This document shows positions 44,202 to 55,300 of a DNA stretch of 64,000 bases, piece by piece; position 1 is the stretch's first letter; each line of letters starts with the position of its first letter. A program made the position numbers and the translations under genes. This DNA comes from Patellaria atrata CBS 101060 (taxonomy: Eukaryota > Ascomycota > Dothideomycetes > Patellariales > Patellariaceae). Where the stretch lies: positions 62,001-126,000 of the forward strand of contig MU006115.1 of the NCBI GenBank assembly GCA_010093705.1, given 5' to 3'. The notes beneath the pieces were generated by a model that had not been told where the DNA came from, searched no databases, and was given only the letters and a program-made list of their open reading frames with translations.

Positions 44202-47200
44202 TTAGTACTGGAATTGAAGCTCGTCCTGTGGTGTCTCGCTAGCGTTGCTCACGAAGTCGTCATGATCATGAGCATCAGCATCTTCCATATCGACATCGTC
44301 GAGTTGATCCGACTGCGGTTCCTCTCCGTTTACGCTCTCTGTGGGTGTCTCTGCGCCTTGGTATGCGGAACTAGACGCAGCTGCAGAGATATGTTCACCA
44401 CCATGCATGTGGGACGAATCATCCCCGTTAGCCTCAGATGCAGATGACTGACCATCGACGTGGGAAGGATAAACTTCGTCCTCGGAAACTTCCGCATGTG
44501 GCTCTGGTGTACTATATAATAAGGTATTTCCGCTAGTATTAGCATGCTCTACACCAGCAGTAACGTCAACGTCCTCTTCATCTTTAGGCTCAACCGTTGC
44601 GCCAGGAGTAGCGCCTGTACCAGGATGAGGAACAGCTACTTCGTACACACCATTAGTGTTATCCTCAGTATCATCTTCCATAGGATCTTCTGCAGCAGCG
44701 GTTTCTTGTTCCTCTTCCTCAGGATCCGGCTCTCCAGCAAGGAGTCGTCTAAAACTCTCGTTTCCTCGTTGGATCACTTTACCCACGTCGGCACGCAGGT
44801 TACGTTCCCATTTAGGCATTTCCTCGCCTTCAGGTAGGTGAGCGCCACCGATTACTTGTAAGTAATCCCGCCTCATGTCCATAAAGACCCTGTCAGCACT
44901 ATTCGCCAAATGTTCCTCTACTGTACGGCACATTTGCACGAGCTCCTTCCTAACTCCATCCACGGCAGCTCTAAACATTTGGTGTCGATAATGACCAACA
45001 TGGTTTATCATATGTTCTTTCATACGTTTGAAACAACCGGTGCCTATAAAGTTCATTAGCACCATTTCAAGAGATTGATGGGTGATGTACTCACCGGATT
45101 CAGCGGAGCAGTACAAATAAGCCGGTTCCATGGCAGCTGTGACTATAGGGACGAACAAACGATTAGCTTCTCGCTGGATCGCCGAGATCGTCTCCAATGC
45201 TTGCGCGGAGATTTCTTGAAACGTTTGGCCATACGCTGAAAGCTGGCGCTCTAGCATGATGAGGCCGGCATGACTTGTACCACGTTGGAGAGCCCGAGAC
45301 GCAATGTGTTTGTGAAAAGAAGACAGCAATGCATTTGAATTCTTCACATAGCATTGTAGAACATTAGGCATACGCCTCTGGAATGCCTTTTCCCAACCAT
45401 TTGCGAGATGTTTGGTGATAGGATCTGCCCTGTTTCATTGTTAGTACGTCCGCGATCAAGTTACTAGGAGTACGGATAACTCACAGGTCAAGGTTGAAAT
45501 CGCGAGGACCAGCTGCTCCAGCGAATACACCATTGCGGCGCACAGTTGCTTTGTATGTTGCCCACAAAAGACCGCCTTCATTTCTATGAGCTCCCCATTT
45601 AGCAGCTGTAGCCTGAGCTAGCTCCTCAGCCTTGGTAACAGAAGGCTTATACTTGTCGAATATGTTTTCTGCAAGAGTATCCTTTACGTCGCTCATACAA
45701 TCCTCTACTGCCGATTCTAGACCCTGTCCACGACACAAAGTTAGACTGACCATCTGTATAAATGGTTGATGGAGTCACCTTAACGAACCTTTTCCAGATC
45801 CTTCAGTCGCTTCTGTAAAAAGGCTTGTTCTGATTGCCGCTGATCAGCACTCAGCTTAAGGCCAGTACCATCATTCTTCGACCAAAGGATCAAAGAATTG
45901 ACCAGTTGACTAAGACTGTTCAGGAATTTACGACAATTTGCAGCTCTACCTGCCTCAGTGAGCTTCTTGCAATGCTGCTGAAGTTGGGGAATCTATTTGA
46001 GTTAGGTATAGCTCTATCATGGTAGAATAATCTAGGTTTTGTGAACACACTCACCTCAGTCGCTTCCTTCGTCTTGAAGCCAAGAACACCGCTGTCTTTT
46101 GTCAAGCGCCCACATAGCTTTTGATAGGCCTTGCTGCTAACACAAAAGACTGGTAAAGACCGTGCTACCTCTTCATAATCACGCACATCTTCATCGGGAT
46201 TGAAATTCTCGTCGTCATCTTCTTCCTCCGCTTTATCTAACTCCCGAATTCCAGCGGCGAAATCTTTCTGAATAGCTGTCCGCGAGTACGTATTTCGGCC
46301 AGCTATACATATTGCGCTCATTCCGGATTTGATGTCGGCGATCTGCGTGTCTAGTTGTTTCATGGCGATTTTGGCCTCTTTAATCCTATCATCATAGACG
46401 TTCTTTTCTCGACGTGCCAACTTTTTATTAGCTTTAACTTCTTCAAGTTTCTTATCGATATCAACCTCAGTGAGAGGGTTAACCCGCTCCTGTTCGATTT
46501 CTTCGTCCTCGTCTTCGTTGGCTGATTCGTTGGCTTCTTCATCGCTCCCAGAGTCAATCATGCTCACTTGACTATCATACGTAGGTTTCTTTCGTTTACC
46601 ACCGTTTCCAGAACGTCTCCTCTTCTTAGTCTTCTCGACTGGCGCATAAACGACATTACCAGCGGCTAGGTCTGAGCGTAGATCCTCCCAAATATCTTGT
46701 AGGCGATCACACTCATCAAAGGCGTCCTTGTACACCAGCATCTCTTGAACGAGAGCTTCCATGCGGTCTTTGCTCTCTTGCTTCTCGCGTTGAATCCGTT
46801 CAATGTCAGCTTGAAAAGCCGAGATCCTTTCATCGATATCGAGGCCTTCAGCTGCTTCCGTAATTGAAATATCATCTGTCTTTGAGCAGATGAAAGTAAC
46901 CGCCGAGTACGTCCCGTCGAATTTGAGTTGTCGTTTGAACGTGTCACCAAGGAGAGTCTTCGCTGCTTTGTCGTCAACAGCTCTGTTAATGGGAGCAACT
47001 ATCCACAAGCCAGTACATTGCTTCATGTAACCAGCCGCAACAGCAGCACGCGCTGCGTTCGAATCGTGAACTCCTGGGAGATCAACCACTACAGCTCCGG
47101 TGGACAAAGCAGGGGACTTCGTGTAAATCTTCACGACCTTTATGAGTGGCCAGTACTCCATTAGCTTCAACTTGTCCTTCTCCTTATTTACCTTCTCTTT

Positions 47201-48736
47201 ACTATCCACATAACGCTGTAACTTGTGGTAGAATCGAGTAGGCAATGAATCATGAAGATTGATGGTCGTGTCGAGTACGGCTCGTACAGACCTCTCCCTC
47301 ATAAGAGCTTCGACGCTCGACTCGGCCAGCATATCCTTGGTCTTGTTTGGATACACAGCCTTAATCTTTGCATACGCTATCCCAGCTTCAGAATCAGGAT
47401 TGGAGACCTCTTTAGAGACGCTCCCAGAGCCATCAAAGATCTCATCAAAGAGGACCTTCAGCTCTCGTCGCCAATCGTCCTCTTTAATGAACTCTATATC
47501 TGCAACATATTTTTTTCTCTCATCCTCGCTGTCATTCCATGACATCTCCGTAACAACTGCTGTACAAGCTCGCATGCAGTTAGTTGGAACGAGGCGCTCC
47601 TCGTCCAACATTGCGTTGATAACGCTGCTCTTACCCGCACCAGTGTTGCCAACCACACCAACCACAGTACGAGTCTTAACAGCCTGTTGCCTGAGCAGTT
47701 CAATGCTTTTAAGCCATTGCGCAGCGTCCGGCGCAGTCGCGTGCGCTTGTAGAGGTACTTGGAGTTTGTCCAAGAATTTGAGTGCTTTCGCGACACTAAG
47801 TTCCAGCATTTCAGGCGTCTGCTCACGTAAAACTTGTTCAAAATGTTCAGTGCTTGCCTCAGCCTGACTGTCCGCGATATTGTCTTCTTCGAAAGTCTCG
47901 TTATCTGCAAATGGATCTTTTTGTGCTGCCAGTTCTTGTCTCATGGGCCTTGATTCGCCGTCAGACTCATATTCTGGTGCTAGCGTCGGTTCAATTGAGG
48001 TTGGCACTACAGGGTGAGATGTACCTGTGGATGTAGAGTTTGCCGTATCACGCGGGTACGGCGATTCATGGAACGTGTTTGTATGCGTAGTAGTGGGGTA
48101 CAAATTCTCGTCTTGAGGTTGCGGGCGAACGCTTGGAGAAATTCCCGGTGTGCTTTGAGGATACCCTTGTGAGCCTTGCGATACCGGTGTAGCTGTCCCT
48201 CGGTGCAATTCAGTAGATTGTGGTTGTGTAGGATCAGGTTTGATATACGGCGCTGAAGGGGGCATAGATATGCCATTTTGTGGCAGCCTGTTAGTCACAT
48301 GTGCGTTCGACAGCTGGAGCGGAGTGCGCGCCGTTTGCGCTTGGTCTGGTAGAGCCTCAGGGCTAGACGCTTCAATCGCTCTAAAGATAACAAAGTTATC
48401 ATCGTAGAAGTTCAACTGTCCCATCGTTGTTTCCGTCGGTGGAACCTGTCCGTTGACTTTCAGGACGACGTCCACCCGGAATCTCTGCCTGTAATGTTCA
48501 TATATGGTTTCCACGGTAATTTTCTATCGTACTTTTGTTAGGGTTGTTTCATGAATGTGAAGTGAACAGATTCGCTTTCGACTTACGTGGGTCCCCTTGA
48601 GCCAGAGAAAATCACTCTCCGCAGATACATCATCTGGATTCTTGTCGTGAAAGAGTACGGCTAACCAGTATCTCGATGGCTTCAAGAATTGATTCGGTCT
48701 GAGCGCCTTGGCCTTTTGATGTAGAATTGCATCCAT
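44202..48736 (-). CDS. Dynamin-superfamily GTPase, nuclear GTPase SLIP-GC-like, 1429 aa
   Basis: Five exons, 48587-48736, 46055-48523, 45789-45992, 45485-45723 and 44202-45429, sum to 1430 codons with the stop. The N-terminal 300 residues are mostly disordered after a short folded block. The GTPase domain has P-loop GNTGAGKSS at about 342-350, switch region NCMRACTAVVTE, G3 DLPGVHDSN at about 528 and G4-like CSKTDDIS. An acidic and basic low-complexity insert (GSDEEANESANEDEDEE, near 700) precedes a long helical stalk with predicted coiled coils (KKLEEVKANKKLARREKN). The C-terminus is a helical bundle followed by an acidic Ser/Thr/Glu tail. Vertebrate SLIP-GC is a nuclear GTPase of germinal-centre B cells; the fungal family is uncharacterised as far as I know. 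I infer a large, perhaps oligomerising, GTPase. Confidence 0.87.
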
Positions 48737-51451
48737 GTTGCTATGGGTACGTCACCCAGTGTGCGAAGAGGTAGAAGTTTAGGAGAAAAAGACTAGTCAA
48801 GGGCTTCAAGGGGTCGAATTGGTTCAAATTTGAGGTGAAGCAATGTCAAGAAATGTGCGCGGAAGAAGAGACAATCGCCATATGCTTTTTGGGAGTTCCC
48901 CTCGGTTCTCACCGGGTTCTCAGACGTCTAGTAAAAGCATAAACGAGTAACTATCACAGAAACTGAGGTTACTAAGCGGTCATCATCGCAAGAGATCAAG
49001 CAGAGAAAAGCTTACCTATGTCAATCGCATCTACTGAGGTAATCTAATAGACTAACTTTATATTATCGGATACTTGAACTATTGCATTGGCCGTTGATGA
49101 GGTGTGTCGATGAAAATGCGAAAAGCGGTGTTTGGATATTGATTGGACGCGTTTCGCGAAAACTTGGCATGCATAAACGAATTACGTAGTCGCGTGATGA
49201 ACTCAGCAGTTCTATACATCTTCCAAATTGTCAAAATACATCACAGGAGATCTACTATTACCAGAAAGTAGTTTACACATCAGGACGGAATAAACCCGGT
49301 ACATCCTAAATCATGGATAAGAGGATTGTTGACCATTATCACGTGACATCATCAAATTTATGCCATTTTGCACCAAAGGGCATCAACATGAAAGATGAAA
49401 ACTTTGGTATGGGAGAAAATGAAACCAATTCATCTTCAAATACAGGATGTTGTACTCTAAAAGCATTGGAAAATGGGGGATTAAGCTCCCCTCCTTGCAT
49501 ATCAGCATGAAGAGAAGGTGGGTATGAATCAATGTATTATCTTACCTTTCAACGAGGTGAATTCAGGGTCAATTTCTTTGCCTTAAACAATACGTGTATA
49601 TTTAAAGGAAGATGGGACAGTTAATTCTCTACAGAATAGGAAATAGCAATCATATGTGCAGCAAACCATGTATTCCTTACCGACAAGATGATTATCAACT
49701 TCTCTCTCCTCAGGACTCTATGTTGTATATTTACACATTTCATTGTTATATTAAATCCTTCTCTCTGTTCAAAGTGTGATCAGCAGTCAGGTCGTACACA
49801 ATAATTGTTCTACGTTGGATTGAAGCGTGGTCGTGCTTAAGTGACGAGCTTGAGGCCAGACGAGTTTGCGGTGGGCTCAAGAGCAGAATATATGAAAAGG
49901 AGATATGAATGGTTACACTATATGTTGGTTCCTAAATGGTTCGCCGCTCTGTCAATTTAACGTGACGTTGTGTGGTCGAAAGATCTCTGTCGTACTTGCC
50001 CATCGAAGCATTCATCCATGGGGAGGCCCATCATGCTCTTGGTACTAATTAGTATTCGCAGATCCAGAAAAGAGGAGGAACTTGAACCCACATTTGAGAG
50101 GGAGATTCCAGTCATACCGTGCAGTGACGTCGGCGGTATCTTGCTAACTTACGCTGGCCACACCCGCCCCCATTCAACCAATACAGCGCGCAGACGATAG
50201 TAACAATCAGTCATCTATCAAACAAAATAATTCTCAGTAGCATCGATATCCGGGTTCTCCATTCAGGTTCTCGACCAAAGGTAATAGTTATCATATTGAT
50301 CATATCAACTTGATGTGGCTTTTGGCCCCTATCTTTTCCCCCTCAGGTGACCCAACACGTCACAACCCCCAAGCGGCTTCGTGCATGCAATATTGAATGC
50401 GAAGTACTGCCGCTTAAACCGATCGATCTATTGGCTCTCTGGTGGTGCGTTACCTGAGCACAATGCGTTGAGCTTTTGGAGGGTTTGGCGGGTTGGCTCG
50501 AAATGCTGGTCCCACATTATTCATGGGGATGAAGACGCGGCATCTCGTACGCTGCGTGTAAAGGAGTTCCGTTCTGCTGAGTATTCGTGCCTCCGATTAA
50601 TGACGGCTCGGGAATTGTACATAATCTGTTTCTTGCGTTCTTTGTCCATAGGAGTTTCCAGACCCCTTTAAGGAGCATTGGTGCCGGGTATGTTGTAACA
50701 CTACATTCATTAATATATCGTCCAATTCAGTAGATAGCGAAATAATCCGATTAAGTGATATAATTTGAGGGATCGCTGCAAGTTTTTTAGATTGGCCACC
50801 GAACGGCCTGCATGAGACCCCTAAAACTTCTTGTGGCTGTTGTCTATCCAGCACTGCCATGCGATCCGAAGTGTTATTATTAAGCGCCATAGATTAAAAC
50901 GCTAAATATAAACTGACTGATGGGACTGTGGTAGCCAGAGATGCGCAAATCGTACAGTACAGTACAAGGTATGTGATCGGACAGCGGTGAAAATCCAGAA
51001 GGAAAGGAACCTGCATTACATGAGAATACTAGCTAATTGTGTGAGTAACCAATGCTCACAATCTTCTAGAATAGAATAAACGGCTCTAGGCCCAACACAC
51101 CCACCTTAGGTGTTGGCCAGATGTGGTTATGAGTGGAGCTCCTCAGACCGAGAACAGTAAGGAAGCTATAAGATTAGCCGGCATCGTGTTCAATAATTGG
51201 ATGATAGACGATTACACATAGGGAATTAGTCTTCCCAGAAATTTGAGATAGTATTTGCGACATTGGATTAAGATTTACGTTTAGATAATATTGGGTATCA
51301 GGAAATGAAGACAAAATTTGTACAATGAAGAAGAAGATTGGGTTGACATCATGAAATCGCAAAATCATCTCACATAGCCCTATTCATCATCGTCCATGCT
51401 CTCATTAAGTTTGCTGGCCTATTTCCAACCTGACGGGAAGAGTGGATACAC
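48737..51451. other. 2.7-kb gene-free region
   Basis: The left end is the GTPase promoter. The rest shows only short frames on both strands, none protein-like enough to support. I see no tRNA, repeat array or transposon end. Confidence 0.5.
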
Positions 51452-52387
51452 TCAGTTTCCTCTTCTAGCGACTGCCCATCTCTGCTCAAGTTCAGCAGCC
51501 CTTCTCATTGCGATCATTCTTCGTTTCTTATTCTCCTCTGCTTGGCTTTGGGCATAATCAGGTAACTCTTCGTCGTCGTCACCGCCTGTAGACCAATCCT
51601 GCAATGTAGCGGCAAGCTGCGCATTGGTTGACTGTGGTTGCTGAGGATGAGCCTGGGTTGCTGGTCGGTACGGACGATAAACGGTTTGTGGTGTTTGCGT
51701 ACCACTGGAAGAAGGACTTCTTAGACTTGAAGGAGCCTGAGCGTGTGTTTGGGCCACGGGAGAAAGTCCTGATGTTGCTTCGACAAAGAGGTGATACTGC
51801 GATGGGTCCGAAAATGCGCTACCGTCGGGTGATCCACTACCCACCGGTCTATATGCGGCCCACGAGCTATTGCTTTGACGTGAGTGGGTCTGGGATGCTC
51901 GAGATCTGGCATCCTGGGATGCTGTGTCATAATAAGGGGACACTGGAGACTGATATGAAGTCGAGAGATTGGGCTTAGAGACTGAGCGGGTCATTGTTGG
52001 AGATACTGGAGAGCGATCTGGTGTTGCTGATCGCGGCGGTTCCCACGAGCTATGACTACGGTGACCGGGTCGTAGAGGTGACGGTAGATAAAGATGTGTA
52101 GAGGATCTTCCAATTGAGATTGGTTGAGAAACAGATTGGGGAACAGAATGGAAGGTTGCTGAGTTTGGCTTCGATGACGTCGACGAAGAATGCTGTGAAC
52201 AGCGATATTTAGTTTCCTTCGCTTTAGTGGAACTTCCTTCTTCCCTTTGAATAAAGGATGAGCGAGAACGATCCCGAGTATCTTTCTTGCTCTTATGTGA
52301 CGACTGAGTCTGACGTTCGTCTGGAAGCGGAGGCAAAGCTTTCCATCTTATATCACTTCCGGAGAAAGTGTTCTTGTTAGGGGCCAT
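51452..52387 (-). CDS. Disordered Ser/Pro-rich protein, 311 aa, unknown function
   Basis: One exon. The frame is open further upstream to 52663, but the first convincing start is MAPNKNTFSGSDIRW at 52387; the upstream extension is rich in Leu and Cys and looks non-coding. The body (residues about 20-260) is low complexity, rich in Ser, Pro, Gln and Thr, with many SP and TP sites (RSPVSP, SPVSPYYD) that could be phosphorylated by proline-directed kinases. The C-terminus is the only ordered-looking part: an acidic DDDEELPDYAQSQAEE, then a basic helix KKRRMIAMRRAAELEQRW. I do not recognise a family domain. The acidic-basic C-terminal pair could be a short binding module. No neighbour suggests a role. 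Confidence 0.65.
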   Translation of the reverse strand: MAPNKNTFSGSDIRWKALPPLPDERQTQSSHKSKKDTRDRSRSSFIQREEGSSTKAKETKYRCSQHSSSTSSKPNSATFHSVPQSVSQPISIGRSSTHLYLPSPLRPGHRSHSSWEPPRSATPDRSPVSPTMTRSVSKPNLSTSYQSPVSPYYDTASQDARSRASQTHSRQSNSSWAAYRPVGSGSPDGSAFSDPSQYHLFVEATSGLSPVAQTHAQAPSSLRSPSSSGTQTPQTVYRPYRPATQAHPQQPQSTNAQLAATLQDWSTGGDDDEELPDYAQSQAEENKKRRMIAMRRAAELEQRWAVARRGN

Positions 52388-55300
52388 GCAAGAAATGCAG
52401 GTTGCTGAGCTAACCGTTAAGAAAAGCGTTGAAGACTGAAGTAGAAGAAGAGAGGTATAACTCAGATACAAAGGACTTATAGGAGTACCGATTGATTGGG
52501 AAGTGGCCAAATGCATGCAGGGTTTACTTCTTCTATATGTCGTGTACCGTTCTTGGACATGCATGGTGCGTACAGGTGCAGTATGTATACAGATGGAAAC
52601 GAGAATTATGAGGAGTGTGGGAACCCCGGAAAGACGTTTGTGGTTACAGTACAATGGATGCAATATGTACTCTAAACGGACTACTAACCTCGAATTGAAG
52701 GAGCTAGGCCATCGTGGCTGCCCATAGTCTAAGGCTGAGACGGTGACAACATCGGAAATTACAGCAAGACATATTGATACCGTAATTAGAGCCCCAGGCG
52801 GTTTTACAGGTTGCCGGCCGCTGTAGAGTAAGGTAGCTTAGATACAACACCGTAAGGTAAGGTAGGCGTGCCGTATGCCTCGTTTTGACTTACTACAAGC
52901 TTTCAGTTAGATCCTGAGATCATTCACATGCTACGGTACGATTTAGGCGGGTTAGCGCTCCTTGCCGTGCCAACAGATACCCGTGCATGTAACAGAGGCT
53001 CAAGTTGGCCTCATTAAAGAGTGCTGTGCTCGCGTGAGTGTCCGTCTATCAGACACTGAATACTGCGCATCATATTGATTACCATGTATAGTACGGTAAA
53101 TCAGCTTAGAGCCATCCGTACAGCCAAAGCTTGGTGGGTTCATTCTTGCAGAAGATTGTCATTTTCGGGAACTCTTTTCTAGAAAGATTCGAGCTAATTC
53201 TTTCGAAAAAGGAATAACGAAGGGAAGTTGAGGGATTGAATCTCCCCCTAACATGGATGGTTCAGGCAGGTCTCCTCGTTTGAAGATCGGATGTCGGAGC
53301 TGGGGTTAAGGTTTGGTCCAAGGGGTCCCGTCGGCTGCGCCTCTTCTAAATAAAACTTCAAGAGAGATACCACGCCAAGATGCTGAAACTCTCCTCTGTC
53401 TCCTGTCATGCGAAGAGAAATGCTTCGGAATCAGTGTCTTTGATTGTATCATAGACTTACGTTCAGCAGAGAAGCCTCCCGATAAGCGTGAACGTTCGGG
53501 TTTGCAAGCTGAAATGTTACAGTACGCAGCGGCAAGGTCTCATCGTACTTGCGAAGATGTGCCCGCGCCAACAACTTCGAGAAGCGCACTGGAAATATAC
53601 TGAAAGCTTGAGAGCACTGCGTACTGCGTGCTGCAGGGGACCCAAAATCAAATGGTGGCTCTGGACCACTTTGCTGAAGTTGTGGAATTGAGAATGCACT
53701 GCGGGTAACACGCATCTCTTCGTCAACGGCTGTTTCGTCGCAGCCGACCTGCAGGTCCTCTAAAGCCCAATATCTTTCTGGGGCTACCCTGATATTCAAT
53801 AGATTACCCTAATGGATCAAAAGAAACTGTACCACCATATGTCTCCATCGTTGGACATTATTCGGGAATCGGGACAGCTAAATTCCTTTCGAGGTTGACA
53901 TCGCCTGGTTGGGATCACAGCCTCTTTTGCTGTGTGGTCATCCCGTGTAGGATTGGAGGATCTTGAAAGAGACTCTCACGATCCCCTCTGAAACCAAAGT
54001 ACAGATACACTAGACTTCGGATGATGGACACCATAATTGTTAGGTGTGTACTAAACTCTGACCCGTACCTATGTTTTGGACATCTTAATCACGGTTTTGG
54101 TTATTGGTAGCGATATTGACCCACTACTGTACCTCGGGCCATACCGTGCAAGTATAATGTCGTCGGGAAGGTTGCTTGGGATATAGAAGATCTTCTCACA
54201 GGTTTGCGATTGCCCTGCAGTCTGCACGGAGAGCGGCGAGCGGAAGACCGCAGTGTTCGGTCTGGAAATAGCTTCATACAATAATTAATGTGCACGTTGC
54301 CACTCAGAGATGACGCCTGATACCGACGGACAGCGATCGTCCTTATTGCTAAGGTAAGGTACTTACTATAAACGGACATTTGGGAATCCAAGTTGATCGT
54401 CAGATATCGCTAGTTCTTGCTGTAGAAGTCAGTAGCAAAACCTTGTACTCCAATAGCGCGATGCAGCGATGAGAACTTGGTATTTTGAGATGAAAAAGAT
54501 GAGTTGGATAATGAATAGGGGGTGAGTTTGCTGCAAGTAAAATGTTAATTAACAGGGCTGTGCCTTTGCCAAGTTTCGTGAGGTTGTCAATTTCGACCTC
54601 AATTCTTCTCCCTAGATAGAAACACTTCCATACTTTCTTCGTATTCTCAGGAGACAAATCTTAATATCATCTAGTAATTACGTTTATTTCCTGGGTGTTA
54701 ATTTTCAGAGTGCTGAATTGTTATGTGCAACCTATCATTTTATTATCGTATTTTCACCTCACCACCTCATCTCCACAGATTCATGTCCTCTTGAATTTCG
54801 TTACATGAATTGAGCGGTTTCACAGTGTCAATTGTGCTAATTCTCGGAAATTTAGTGGTAACCCATATTTCTCAACTTCTTATCCAAGTCTTTCCAGCCC
54901 CTGAGTCTGCAATTCATACTCTCCACGAGCAGACCGTCATAATGTCATCTCAAGTGTAGAATAACCATTAAGCAAGATGACGTCTATTCTGCATAGGTGC
55001 AGAGAGTATGCGTCGAAGGGGTCGAATTGTACATATCCAGCAATTGCCCCAAACGGGGTGAGAGAAAAAAGGGTACGCGCTTTCCTAAAGTGTGTCGGGA
55101 GACCCGCAAGTACTTCCTGACATAGGGGCCAAATATACCGCGTATATGGGTATCTAGTTAACCTGCGTACAGTATATTCCCCACACAGGTTTTGGCGCTT
55201 CGAAGCCCAAACGATACAGATGCATATGGTGCTCCAATCGATGTCATGATCACTCAGCTCCGGCTTCACTCCATTCTAGCAATATCTTTGGTATGCATTG

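Noticed and set aside
52388-52663. N-terminal extension of the disordered-protein frame
   Set aside because: The sequence is rich in Leu, Cys and His, unlike the body, and a good start (MAPNKN) lies at 52387.
53313-53799. Overlapping open frames in the gene desert
   Set aside because: Plus- and minus-strand frames overlap and none has a domain, a signal peptide or splice continuity.
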